From: Lentisphaerota bacterium
GTDB lineage: Bacteria; Verrucomicrobiota; Lentisphaeria; Oligosphaerales; PUNB01
Assembly: GCA_003552565.1 (NCBI GenBank)
Contig: PUNB01000272.1
Location: 1 to 16,021, forward strand
Direction of reading: 5' to 3'
Length of the DNA: 16,021 bases
Positions 1 through 7,417 of the stretch are shown here, in pieces. The position numbers and the translations under genes were made by a program. A model generated the notes under the pieces. The model was not told where the DNA came from. It saw nothing but the letters and a program-made list of their open reading frames with translations, and did not search any database. Every line of letters begins with the position of its first letter. The first letter of the stretch is position 1.

Positions 1-232
1 AATTCTGAATGTTGAATATTGAATGATGAATTTTGAAGTGGAACTGTCTGGTCTGTCCGAAACTCAACATTCAGAATTCAAAATTCATTATTAGTGTTCC
101 CTGTTTCTTCTACGGGGTATCAGGCGCATCGCACCGGCGGTCGTGCTTATGTGAGACTTCATGGTTTCAGGTTTCAATGTTAAGGTGACTTTCCTGAAAA
201 CCCGAAACCTGACACCAGAAACGATAAACCAT
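1..232. repeat. Intergenic region made of dispersed, partly palindromic repeats
   Basis: No credible gene is seen. Bases 1-15 and 64-78 are a perfect 15-bp inverted repeat (AATTCTGAATGTTGA and its complement), and 26-37 pairs with 77-88, so 1-90 can fold into a long AT-rich hairpin. Positions 118-160 hold a copy of the GCTTATGTGAGACTTC family, preceded by a GC-rich module (CAGGCGCATCGCACCGG). Positions 168-176 (TCAGGTTTC) and 204-212 (GAAACCTGA) form a 9-bp inverted repeat just past the stop codon of the minus-strand kinase gene; they could help end its transcript, but there is no T-run. The TTTCAGGT/TGACACC motif recurs at 7173-7194 and 12538-12554. Confidence 0.7.
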
Positions 233-1432
233 TCACTCCCGAATAAGCGCTTGATCTTTCACCTGTTCGGCGTAAGCATCGACATAATGCCGCACTTGCT
301 CCAGTTTTTCTCCGGCATGCTTTTCAATGTAGGTGCCGCCCAAGTAAAAACGAGCCAACCCGCCGGAAGCCGTCCCCCAGGCGCAAACAGTCGGCAGGTC
401 CGGCTTAACACCCCGTTGCAGTCGCATCGCCAGAGCGGCCAAAGCGCCGCCGACAAAATTATCTCCGCAGCCGGTGGTGTCCCCTGCTTTTTCGGGGCAG
501 TCATCCAGGTCTCGATCAACAGCTTTACATACTTCCAGCTCAGTCAGAGGCATTTCCTCGAAGACCCCTTCCCTGGCCTGAAACAGAATCGATTCCGCCC
601 CCTGAGTGATAATAAACGCTCCAGTGCCCCAGTCCATAAACTGCTTCGCCGCCGCCTTGACGGAAGGATGGCCGCTTAGCCTGAGCGCTTCCTCCTGGTC
701 GACAATCAGTAGATCAATATAACGGTAAGTTTCTTCAGACTCCCCCAAAGGCCAAGGCTTTTCTGGAGCTTTCTGCTGATTGCGAAAATCGTAAACCGTG
801 GACACCACATTAACCGCCCCGCTCTGACGGGCGCGCCGTAACAACACCAAAAGATTGTCATGCAGTTTAGGGGTGAGAGCGGTCCCTCCGAAAAGGACCA
901 TATCACTTTGAAAAAAACCCTGATCCAGATCCTCTTCCGTAAGACAGGCCGCCGCGCCTATGGTATTGATAAAGGTACGCTCTCCTTTGCCGCCGAGAGC
1001 ATTGGGGTCGGAAAGTACAGTTGTAGAGGGGGTAGGATAGTCAGGTTTGATACGTAAACCATCTACATGCAGAGGCGTCTGGGAGGCCGTTTCAAAAACT
1101 TTCCGGCCGGGAGAATCATCGCCCCGCGCTCCGTAATAAGCCACGTCAATATTGTGCGGCGACAACAGTTGCGCACAATGAATCAGCGCCACCAGAGCCG
1201 GGCCGCCGACGTTGGCTCCATCAGGCGCTTCACCGCCGGTTATGGTTTGCAGAATCCGGGAGAATGGCAAACCCGCGAACTTCTCCAGATCTTCCGCGAA
1301 AACCAAGCCGCCGGGTTTCAGGCCGCCGTCACCGGCCGTCTGCGAACAGAATCGCCGGAAGGCCTCGGAACTGAAATCAACTTCCCGGTATAAATAATCG
1401 ATCAGCCCACATCCGGCACCACCAATTTTCAT
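233..1432 (-). CDS. PfkB-family carbohydrate kinase
   Basis: ATP-dependent sugar or nucleoside kinase of the ribokinase/PfkB fold, cytoplasmic; the substrate cannot be read from the sequence. The 399-residue product has the N-terminal glycine-rich substrate region (DGANVGGPAL, about residues 71-80) and the C-terminal PfkB signature DTTGCGDNF at about 318-326, with Asp324 as the expected catalytic base. GCGD replaces the more common GAGD. The frame is open upstream to 1519, but that would overlap rpsI. The ATG at 1432 (MKIGGAGCGLIDYL) has a GAGG motif about 8 nt upstream and lies 10 bp after the rpsI stop, so I chose it. It probably shares the rpsI transcript. At about 400 residues it is longer than ribokinase (about 310), because of an N-terminal segment between residues 15 and 60. 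The family is certain; the substrate is unknown. Confidence 0.9.
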   Translation of the reverse strand: MKIGGAGCGLIDYLYREVDFSSEAFRRFCSQTAGDGGLKPGGLVFAEDLEKFAGLPFSRILQTITGGEAPDGANVGGPALVALIHCAQLLSPHNIDVAYYGARGDDSPGRKVFETASQTPLHVDGLRIKPDYPTPSTTVLSDPNALGGKGERTFINTIGAAACLTEEDLDQGFFQSDMVLFGGTALTPKLHDNLLVLLRRARQSGAVNVVSTVYDFRNQQKAPEKPWPLGESEETYRYIDLLIVDQEEALRLSGHPSVKAAAKQFMDWGTGAFIITQGAESILFQAREGVFEEMPLTELEVCKAVDRDLDDCPEKAGDTTGCGDNFVGGALAALAMRLQRGVKPDLPTVCAWGTASGGLARFYLGGTYIEKHAGEKLEQVRHYVDAYAEQVKDQALIRE

Positions 1433-1442
1433 GTGAGCAACC

Positions 1443-1841
1443 TCAACGTTTCGAGAACTGGAAGCGCTTCCGGGCACCAGGCTGTCCGTACTTTTTGCGT
1501 TCCTTGACGCGGGCGTCACGGGTCAGCATACCGCTCTCTTTCAAGGTTGAACGATAATCCGGATTGGCTTCCACCAGAGCTCTGGCAATACCATGCCGCA
1601 GGGCTCCGGCCTGCCCGGAAACGCCGCCGCCACTCAGCCTGGCCTTGATGTCATAGGAGTCTCCGGCTCCAACCATCATCAGCGGCTGAAGTATATAACC
1701 GCGCAAAGCCTCCTGGGGAAAGTAATCCTCAAACTCGCGCTTGTTGGCGGTCACCTTGCCCTTGCCGGGTGTCAAACGCACCCGCGCCGAAGCCTCTTTT
1801 CGCCGACCGACACCAAGAAATTCCTGCTGTTTTTTCGCCAT
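1443..1841 (-). CDS. rpsI: 30S ribosomal protein S9
   Basis: Ribosomal protein S9 (uS9), whose C-terminal tail reaches the P-site tRNA in the 30S subunit. The product shows the usual start (GVGRRKEASARVRL), the central GGGVSGQAGALRHGIARAL block and the invariant basic tail ending GARKRFQFSKR. The length of 132 residues is typical. Two ATGs are possible: 1850, only 2 nt after the GGAGG motif and so too close, and 1841 (MAKKQQEF) with about 11 nt spacing; I prefer 1841. rplM lies upstream on the same strand but is separated by 252 bp rather than adjacent as in most bacteria. Confidence 0.97.
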   Translation of the reverse strand: MAKKQQEFLGVGRRKEASARVRLTPGKGKVTANKREFEDYFPQEALRGYILQPLMMVGAGDSYDIKARLSGGGVSGQAGALRHGIARALVEANPDYRSTLKESGMLTRDARVKERKKYGQPGARKRFQFSKR

Positions 1842-2093
1842 CTTCCGCATAACCTCCGATTAGACAATAATAACCTTAAATGAATATTTCTCACACATAT
1901 CCCAGCGGGGGCTGTATGAGATTAATTTTGTTATACCCCCCAAGAAGAGGGTTAAAGTTCCGATTTTGTGTTGGTTTGAACCTTATCCCGAATCATAATC
2001 CATTCCGGATGCAGAAATTAAAGATAACCTGATTTCACTTCAGGACAAAGCTGAACTCAGGAAAAAGCGATATACCTTTTCGTATAGGCCGTA
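1842..2093. other. Unusually long spacer between rplM and rpsI
   Basis: No open frame of note occurs on either strand. At 1907-1922 GGGGCTGTATGAGATT is a diverged member of the GCTTATGTGAGAC repeat family, and TCTCACACATAT at 1889-1900 is a partial inverted copy. Reading minus, just after the rplM stop, TATACGAAAAGGTATA can form a weak 5-bp hairpin followed by GCTTTTT, a possible but poor terminator. No clear promoter for rpsI could be assigned. Confidence 0.5.
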
Positions 2094-2522
2094 TTAAAAT
2101 TCCACCTGTTCTGGAGTCTGGGCCGCGTGCGGATGATCTTCGCCCGCATACACCTTAAGCTTACGGAACTGCTGGCGTCCAAGTCTGCCCTTGGGAAGCA
2201 TCCCCCAAACAGCCTCTTCAATAATCCGGCAAGGTTTTTTCTCTCTGACTTCCTTGGCGGTGTAAACCTTCCGTCCGCCCATGTAGCCGGAATAATTCTG
2301 ATACAGCTTGTCCTCGGACTTACGACCGGTCATACGGACTTTGTCAGCGTTGATCACGACCACAAAATCCCCGCAATCCAGATGCGGAGTGAAGACCGGC
2401 TTGTTTTTGCCGCGCAGCGTGTCGGCTATCCTGGTCGCCAGCCTGCCCAGCACCTGATCCTGGGCATCCACCAGAACCCATTTCCGTTCAATTTCGTCTA
2501 CTTTCGGCAAATATGTTTTCAT
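2094..2522 (-). CDS. rplM: 50S ribosomal protein L13
   Basis: Ribosomal protein L13 (uL13), an early-assembly protein of the 50S subunit. The 142-residue product is of standard length and carries the family blocks: WVLVDAQDQVLGRLAT near residue 15, GDFVVVINADKVRMTGRK near residues 51-68, GYMGGRK, and the MLPKGRLGRQQFRKLKVYAGEDHPH block near the C-terminus. A weak purine-rich RBS (CTGGAAG) directly precedes the ATG. A strong promoter lies about 90 bp upstream. It is the first gene of a minus-strand unit that probably continues into rpsI and the PfkB kinase despite the 252-bp gap. Confidence 0.98.
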   Translation of the reverse strand: MKTYLPKVDEIERKWVLVDAQDQVLGRLATRIADTLRGKNKPVFTPHLDCGDFVVVINADKVRMTGRKSEDKLYQNYSGYMGGRKVYTAKEVREKKPCRIIEEAVWGMLPKGRLGRQQFRKLKVYAGEDHPHAAQTPEQVEF

Positions 2523-2608
2523 CTTCCAGATTAAACCTTGTTTAATTATTCCATACCTTTAGCGACCGTCAGCCTGAAATGTTCATGCCAGCCACAACCG
2601 CACACGAG

Positions 2609-2638
2609 ATTATATCACGCCCATTTTAGCAGCGACAA
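2609..2638 (-). promoter_or_regulatory. Candidate extended -10 sigma70-type promoter for rplM
   Basis: Reading minus, TTGTCG (2638-2633) is followed after 18 bp by a perfect TATAAT (2614-2609), and the -10 is preceded by TG plus one base (TGATATAAT), the extended -10 arrangement. Transcription would start near 2602, giving a leader of about 80 nt before rplM. A second, weaker candidate lies further upstream: a perfect TTGACA at 2714-2709 with an AT-rich -10-like stretch at 2692-2684. A long leader would fit the known autoregulation of L13 operons in other bacteria, but no leader structure was established here. Confidence 0.6.
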
Positions 2639-2731
2639 CTCTTCGCACAGGGTCAAGCTGGAGTTCTCAAAATTCGCAAGCATATTAACATAATCGGCAA
2701 CCATGGCTTGTCAACCGCGACGGGTTAATTT

Positions 2732-2785
2732 GTTTTATTTAGAAACCAAGACACTATATTATCAAAAATTAAGTCTCACATAAGC
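2732..2785 (+). promoter_or_regulatory. Possible waaG promoter and leader repeat
   Basis: On the plus strand TATATT at 2755-2760, or TATTAT at 2757-2762, is a plausible -10 element, but no good -35 is spaced correctly (TTGTTT at 2730-2735 is too far). Directly downstream, 2771-2785 is an inverted copy of the GCTTATGTGAGACTT repeat, which would lie in the waaG 5' leader. Confidence 0.3.
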
Positions 2786-2798
2786 AGCAGATCACCCG

Positions 2799-3920
2799 AT
2801 GAAACATCTTGCTTTCGTTTTATTTAAATATTTCCCTCATGGCGGCCTGCAGCGGGACATGCTGAAAATCGCTCGTCATTGCCAAGAGCAAGGATGCGAA
2901 ATAACTGTCTTCACCATGAAATGGGATGGGCCGCGCCCGACAGGAATCAATGTCGTGGAACTGGGAGAAAAGGGATTCACCAATATCGGTGCCGTCACTA
3001 ATTTTGTCCGGGACTTTCAACTAAATATTGCCCGTGAAAAGTTCGCCGGAGTAGTCGGCTTTAACAAAATGCCGGGGCTGGATATCTACTACGCCGCCGA
3101 TATCTGCTTCAGCCGGGAAGTTCGGGAAAATCGCCACCCCTGGTTCCGCCTGACCCGCAGATGCCGTGGCTACCTGAATCTTGAACAGAAGGTTCTGGCA
3201 CCGCCGTCGAAGACCCGCGTACTGACAATCTCGCCATACCAGATAAAAGACTTCCGCCGCTGCCATCATACCGAAGATGATCGCATGTTTCTGCTGCCGC
3301 CGGGAGTCGACAAAAAATTCAGGCGCCCGAAGGATTACCAGAAAGTCCGTTGCCAGATCCGCGAATCTATGGGTTTACAGGGAGAGGAAAAGCTGCTGCT
3401 GCAAATCGGTTCCGGATTCCGGACCAAAGGCTTGAAGCGTTCGATGAAAGCTATTGCCTCCCTGCCTTCGGAGGAACGCCGGCGATTAAAATTCAAAGTA
3501 ATAGGCCGTGACCGGAACCGCGGATATCAGCGCCTGGCTGAAACTTTAAAAATCAACCATATAACAGAATTCCTGCCGCCTCGCGAGGACTTGGAAACAT
3601 GTTTATTCGCCGCCGACCTGCTTCTGCATCCATCTTTACGGGAAAGCGCCGGCATGGTGCTGCTGGAGGCTATGACCGCCGGAGTACCGGTCATCTGTTC
3701 CGGCGTCTGCGGCTACGCCGACTATATCAACAAAGCCCAGGCCGGGATAGTCCTTCCAGAACCGTTCTCTCAAAAAACCTTCAACGAGACCCTGAATTCG
3801 ATGCTTAATGCCGGAAAACTCGAGGAATATTCCCGTCGCGGCCAACTTTTCGCCGAAGAAAATGATATTTACAGCCTGCACCAAACAGCGGCCGACTGGA
3901 TTCTGCAGTGGACAAGCTAG
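2799..3920 (+). CDS. waaG: Lipopolysaccharide core glycosyltransferase, WaaG (RfaG) type
   Basis: GT4-family, GT-B-fold retaining glycosyltransferase resembling WaaG, which in enterobacteria adds the first glucose to heptose II of the LPS core at the inner face of the cytoplasmic membrane. The 373 residues match the E. coli WaaG pattern as I remember it: LFKYFPHGGLQRD at residues 8-20, VVGFNKMPGLDIYYAADICF at 85-104, a glycine-rich LLLQIGSGF at 199-207, and the C-terminal donor-binding E-x7-E motif at 282-290 inside ESAGMVLLEAMTAG, followed by VCGYADYI. Length is close to the E. coli protein (374). It stands alone, divergent from rplM, with no other LPS genes in view. The RBS is weak. The acceptor in this organism may differ from the enterobacterial one. 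Confidence 0.9.
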   Translation: MKHLAFVLFKYFPHGGLQRDMLKIARHCQEQGCEITVFTMKWDGPRPTGINVVELGEKGFTNIGAVTNFVRDFQLNIAREKFAGVVGFNKMPGLDIYYAADICFSREVRENRHPWFRLTRRCRGYLNLEQKVLAPPSKTRVLTISPYQIKDFRRCHHTEDDRMFLLPPGVDKKFRRPKDYQKVRCQIRESMGLQGEEKLLLQIGSGFRTKGLKRSMKAIASLPSEERRRLKFKVIGRDRNRGYQRLAETLKINHITEFLPPREDLETCLFAADLLLHPSLRESAGMVLLEAMTAGVPVICSGVCGYADYINKAQAGIVLPEPFSQKTFNETLNSMLNAGKLEEYSRRGQLFAEENDIYSLHQTAADWILQWTS

Positions 3921-3941
3921 CCCGTCCGAAAAGGTTTTGAT

Positions 3942-3970
3942 GCCCCCGTCGGGCTTGTCCCGGCGGGGGC
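3942..3970 (+). terminator. GC-rich hairpin just after waaG
   Basis: GCCCCCGTCGGG (3942-3953) and CCCGGCGGGGGC (3959-3970) pair over 12 positions with a single G-U, around a 5-nt CTTGT loop. It begins 22 bp after the waaG stop, so it may end that transcript. No T-run follows on either strand, so it is not a canonical intrinsic terminator. Its right arm (GGCGGGGGCGTATGA) resembles the GC-rich lead-in of the GCTTATGTGAGAC repeat family, so it may be a member of that family serving as a terminator. Confidence 0.5.
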
Positions 3971-4049
3971 GTATGAACTTTAAGTCTCCGGAGATACCTT
4001 TCCGGATACCCTCAAGCTAGACCCTCCGCGAAAAGTTGTCGGAAACGAG

Positions 4050-4130
4050 ATTAAGGCGAAAGATTAGGGCAAAAGATTAAGGGGCGCACCCGTTCTTCCC
4101 TAGTCTTTCCTCATAATCTTTCGCCTTAAT
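4050..4130. repeat. 81-bp palindromic element with 17-bp perfect inverted arms
   Basis: ATTAAGGCGAAAGATTA (4050-4066) and its exact complement TAATCTTTCGCCTTAAT (4114-4130) bound an 81-bp unit. A second, imperfect inner pair (AAGATTAGGG near 4060-4069 and CCCTAGTCTT near 4099-4108) strengthens the fold. It lies between the convergent waaG and arsR genes, 30 bp from the arsR stop. It could be a bidirectional terminator, or a small mobile palindromic repeat. Confidence 0.7.
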
Positions 4131-4160
4131 CCAATTGGCCGTGGATCGCGCAGAGGAGCC

Positions 4161-4469
4161 TTATTTTTTCTCTTTATCGGCCAGCAGGTCGGACGCGGCC
4201 TGGCGCCATTGCCGCAGGGTTTCCCGGTTGACCCGGTAATGAACAAAATAACCGTGCTTTTCAGCCTCCACAATGCCGACATCGCGCAACACCCGCAAGT
4301 GCTGCGACACCGCGGCGGGGGTGACCTGCAAAGAACGTGCCAGAGCGTTGACACACAAAGACCGCTGCCTCAGCAGCTCTATCATCCGCACCCGGGTGCC
4401 GGTCGACAGCACTTTAAAAATACGCGCTTTCTGTTCTGCGTCAGTCACTGTTTTGTCCCTTGGATCCAA
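4161..4469 (-). CDS. ArsR-family winged-helix transcriptional regulator
   Basis: Small DNA-binding repressor-type protein of 102 residues. It has the ArsR winged-helix layout: helices over 16-48, recognition helix within TPAAVSQHLRVLRDVGIV (50-67), and wing GYFVHYRVN (73-81). The arsenic/cadmium-sensing motif ELCVCDL is replaced by SLCVNAL (38-44), leaving one cysteine, so it is unlikely to be a classical thiol-metal sensor. The listed start is TTG at 4469 (preceded by AAGAG). A GTG at 4448 has a better-placed AAGGGA motif and would give 95 residues. It follows ruvB by 88 bp and has no adjacent target gene, so its regulon is unknown; it may be autoregulated. Confidence 0.85.
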   Translation of the reverse strand: MDPRDKTVTDAEQKARIFKVLSTGTRVRMIELLRQRSLCVNALARSLQVTPAAVSQHLRVLRDVGIVEAEKHGYFVHYRVNRETLRQWRQAASDLLADKEKK

Positions 4470-4557
4470 AACTCTTAAATCAGATTTTTTGTAAAAATAC
4501 TTGCCCTAAAGAAATTGTCCAGCACAAAAGTCACTCCTCTGATTCGCAATACCTTTT

Positions 4558-5604
4558 TCACCATAAATCAGGCTGCTGGTGACGACTGGCGCTGTGCATC
4601 TGTTTTTCCGAAATCCCGAACCTTCTAGCTGACTTGGCGGTGGCGATACGGCCTTGGGGGCTGCGCATCAGATAACCTTCCTGAATGAGAAACGGTTCGT
4701 AAACATCCTCAATGGTGTCCACTTCTTCACCGACGGCGACGGCGATCGTTTTCAAACCCACCGGTCCGCCTTTGAACTTCCGGATAATCGCCTCCAGGAT
4801 ACGATTGTCCATTTCATCCAGACCTTCCTCATCTATGTCGAACATCTCCAGCGCCGCCCCGACCACCTCGCCATCAATCCGGCCGCCGGTTTTCACCTGG
4901 GCGTAATCACGCACCCAGCCGAGGAGGTTGTTGGCTATGCGCGGGGTCCCGCGGCTGCGCCGGGAAATCTCCTGCAAACCGGTGTCTTCCGCCGTCACAT
5001 TCAGGATGCGGGCGGAACGGTGAAGAATCTGTTCCAGATCCGCGGCGGAATAATAATCAAGGCGGCAGACCATTTGAAAGCGGGAACGCAGCGGCGCCGA
5101 AATCGAACCTTGCCTGGTGGTAGCTCCGATAAGGGTGAAACGAGGCAGAGTCAGCCGAACCGAACGAGCGCCCGGCCCCTGATCAATCATAATATCCAGG
5201 ACAAAGTCTTCCATGGCCGAGTACAGATATTCCTCAATAACAATCGGCAGGCGATGAATTTCGTCGATGAACAGGATGTCCCCATCCTCCATGCCGGTAA
5301 GCAGTCCGGCCAGGTCCCCCGGCTTTTCGATAACCGGGGCGCTGGTGGCTTTGATGTTTTTGCCCCGGGTGTGAGCGATTATATGCGCCAGAGTGGTTTT
5401 CCCCAGCCCGGGAGGTCCGCAAAGAAGAACGTGCCCCAAAGCTTCGTCGCGTTCCCTGGCGGCCTGAACGAAAATCTGCAGCCTCTCTTTCACCCTCTCC
5501 TGGCCGGGAAACTGGTCAAAGCCTATCGGGCGGAGGCTCTCTTCAAATTGATCCTCGCGCCGATTTAACTGTGAAGTGATAAACCTTTCCGGTTCCTGAT
5601 TCAT
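4558..5604 (-). CDS. ruvB: Holliday junction branch migration ATPase RuvB
   Basis: Hexameric AAA+ motor that drives branch migration of Holliday junctions with RuvA. The 348 residues show Walker A GPPGLGKTT (63-71), Walker B LFIDEIH (111-117), sensor 1 GATTR (160-164), the arginine-finger segment PLRSRF (171-176) and the C-terminal winged-helix block GGPVGLKTIAVAVGEEVDTI ending in EGYLMRSPQGRIAT. Length is standard. It lies 30 bp downstream of ruvA on the same strand and is surely co-transcribed with it. Confidence 0.98.
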   Translation of the reverse strand: MNQEPERFITSQLNRREDQFEESLRPIGFDQFPGQERVKERLQIFVQAARERDEALGHVLLCGPPGLGKTTLAHIIAHTRGKNIKATSAPVIEKPGDLAGLLTGMEDGDILFIDEIHRLPIVIEEYLYSAMEDFVLDIMIDQGPGARSVRLTLPRFTLIGATTRQGSISAPLRSRFQMVCRLDYYSAADLEQILHRSARILNVTAEDTGLQEISRRSRGTPRIANNLLGWVRDYAQVKTGGRIDGEVVGAALEMFDIDEEGLDEMDNRILEAIIRKFKGGPVGLKTIAVAVGEEVDTIEDVYEPFLIQEGYLMRSPQGRIATAKSARRFGISEKQMHSASRHQQPDLW

Positions 5605-5634
5605 TCTGGAAATTCTTTTTTAAGTGTACTTACT

Positions 5635-6246
5635 TCAGGTGTTCAGCCGGCTCAGTGCCTGACGGATAAGATTTTCCGAGGACTGCTGCTCCGGCGGTAC
5701 CCGGCGACAGATTTCGTCGATGGCTTTACGCGCCTGCTCCGCTTTGAAACCGAGGGTCTGTAAAGCCGCCATGGCGTCATGGCCGGCGGGTGACAGAACT
5801 CCTTTTTCAGCGTCCTTACCCCCAAACCCGGCTTCCGGCACAACCTCGCGAATACCTTCCCGCAACTCAACCGTAAGCCGTTCAGCTGATTTTTTTCCCA
5901 GACCGTTGATCTTCGACAGAGCGGCAATGTTGCCGTTGACCACATGTTCAGCCAGCATACCGGCGCTCATGGAGCTGAGTATATTAAGCGCCAGCCGGTT
6001 GCCGATGCCGGACACGGTCTGCAGGAGCCGAAAAAGCCGCCGCTCCTCAACGGTGGCGAAACCGAAAAGAATTATGGCGTCATCGCGAACATGCGTATGC
6101 ACATACAGCGACACTGTTTCGCCCGTCGCCGGCAATGAGTCAAAAGTGCTCAATGGCACTATCAGGCCGTACCCCACACCGTTCGCGTCGACAGTGATTT
6201 CGGTCAACTCCCGGTCAATCAACTTTCCTGTAAGCCGGCTGATCAT
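5635..6246 (-). CDS. ruvA: Holliday junction binding protein RuvA
   Basis: Tetrameric junction-binding partner of RuvB. The 203-residue product has the three RuvA parts: N-terminal OB-fold (MISRLTGKLIDR through about residue 63), two helix-hairpin-helix motifs (SGIGNRLALNIL and NGLGKKSAERLTVEL), and the C-terminal RuvB-interacting domain (AMAALQTLGFKAEQARKAI) after a flexible linker. Its ATG overlaps the stop of the upstream LOG gene by 4 nt (ATGA), implying translational coupling. ruvC, often the upstream neighbour, is absent from the window. Confidence 0.98.
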   Translation of the reverse strand: MISRLTGKLIDRELTEITVDANGVGYGLIVPLSTFDSLPATGETVSLYVHTHVRDDAIILFGFATVEERRLFRLLQTVSGIGNRLALNILSSMSAGMLAEHVVNGNIAALSKINGLGKKSAERLTVELREGIREVVPEAGFGGKDAEKGVLSPAGHDAMAALQTLGFKAEQARKAIDEICRRVPPEQQSSENLIRQALSRLNT

Positions 6247-7088
6247 AATTCTTCCCCTCCCTTTTTATTCCAATCATGTTCTTCCCAGAACTCGGTAATG
6301 CATTTCCAGCCATCCTGCGCGTTGTCGCAAATATGGAATAAATCCAAGTCCTCAGGACAAATCATTCCCCACTCCACGAATTTATCCCAGTCAATGACAC
6401 TGTTCCAGAATTCGCTGCCGAAAAGCACCACCGGGAAACGCTTAGTCTTGCCTGTCTGGATTAAAGTGAGAGTTTCAAACACTTCATCCATGGTGCCGAA
6501 GCCGCCGGGAAAAGCCGCCAGCGTCCGGGCCCGCATTAGAAAATGCATTTTCCGAATACTGAAATAATGAAAAATAAAGCTCAATTCTTTGCTGGAGTAA
6601 GGATTCGCCACCTGTTCAAAAGGCAGACTGATGTTGAGGCCGATTGATTTGGCGTCGACATCGGCGGCGCCGCGGTTGCCGGCCTCCATAATACCGCCGC
6701 CGCCGCCGGTCATCACCACATAATGTCCGTCTCCCCGCCGCCGTCCTTCGCGACTGGCGATGGCGGCGAATTCACGCGCCATAGCGTAATACTTGCTCTG
6801 TTCGCGCATGCGCCGCGCCAGCCGCAGCCGGCGCTGTTTTTCTTGCGATTCCGGTTCCTCTTCCGCCGCCTGTTCCGCGGCCCGCAGCTCGGTTTCAGCC
6901 TCCTCCGGGGAGGTCTGTCGAGCGCTGCCCATGAGCACGATAGTTGACTGGATGTTCTGCTCCTGCATGGCGGTTTCCGGCTTCAGCAGCTCCAGCTGCA
7001 GCCGTATCGGCCGGCACACATCCTGCTTTAGAAAATCAACATCCTCATAGGCTTTCTGTTGTTCATAATTCGGCCTTCGAGTATTCAT
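6243..7088 (-). CDS. LOG-family nucleotide 5'-monophosphate phosphoribohydrolase
   Basis: Member of the LOG (lysine-decarboxylase-like) family, whose characterised members cleave the N-glycosidic bond of nucleoside or cytokinin 5'-monophosphates. The 281-residue product has the glycine-rich TGGGGGIMEAGNRGA (127-141), the RKMHFL stretch (179-184) and the diagnostic PGGFGTMDE (194-202). The N-terminus holds a charged, probably helical insertion (about residues 58-100, rich in E and R), so the protein is longer than the minimal LOG type (about 190). The stop overlaps the ruvA start (ATGA), making it the first gene of a LOG-ruvA-ruvB unit. The substrate is not readable. Lysine decarboxylase is a frequent misannotation for this family. 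Confidence 0.9.
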   Translation of the reverse strand: MNTRRPNYEQQKAYEDVDFLKQDVCRPIRLQLELLKPETAMQEQNIQSTIVLMGSARQTSPEEAETELRAAEQAAEEEPESQEKQRRLRLARRMREQSKYYAMAREFAAIASREGRRRGDGHYVVMTGGGGGIMEAGNRGAADVDAKSIGLNISLPFEQVANPYSSKELSFIFHYFSIRKMHFLMRARTLAAFPGGFGTMDEVFETLTLIQTGKTKRFPVVLFGSEFWNSVIDWDKFVEWGMICPEDLDLFHICDNAQDGWKCITEFWEEHDWNKKGGEEL

Positions 7089-7300
7089 GGCGATGACATA
7101 TCCTTTTTATGGCTCATTCTCAATAAAGAGTGGGCAGTTAATAGTTTTTTTAGACTTTACAAATAACATCTTGGTGTCAGGTTTCAGGTTTCAGAAAATG
7201 AGAAGGAACCCTTAAAGTAACGGTATGAATATAACCTTCAGCAACGCAGTTGCAAAATTTTGTCTGTTACTTCGCATTGTCATAACCAAGAAACAATTGT

Positions 7301-7339
7301 TTTTTACCCATTTCGCGCATTGCCTAAAATGGGTAAAAA
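7301..7339. repeat. Perfect 13-bp inverted repeat
   Basis: TTTTTACCCATTT (7301-7313) and its exact complement AAATGGGTAAAAA (7327-7339) flank a 13-nt centre. Spacing and symmetry would suit either an operator for a dimeric regulator or an RNA hairpin. It lies 154 bp upstream of the rdgC-like start. No T-run follows beyond the arms themselves. Confidence 0.6.
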
Positions 7340-7417
7340 CGAAGAACCGTGTCTCATACAAAGCATTCTCTCTGGATAATTCACCGCTGACAGTTATTGT
7401 AAGGTTGCTTTTTGAAC

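Noticed and set aside
3942..3970. A canonical intrinsic terminator for waaG
   Set aside because: The hairpin is strong, but no T-run follows on either strand, so it is kept only as a hairpin with a possible terminator role.
4654..5568. A 304-codon plus-strand frame antisense to ruvB
   Set aside because: It is a shadow of ruvB, whose own frame carries every expected AAA+ motif.
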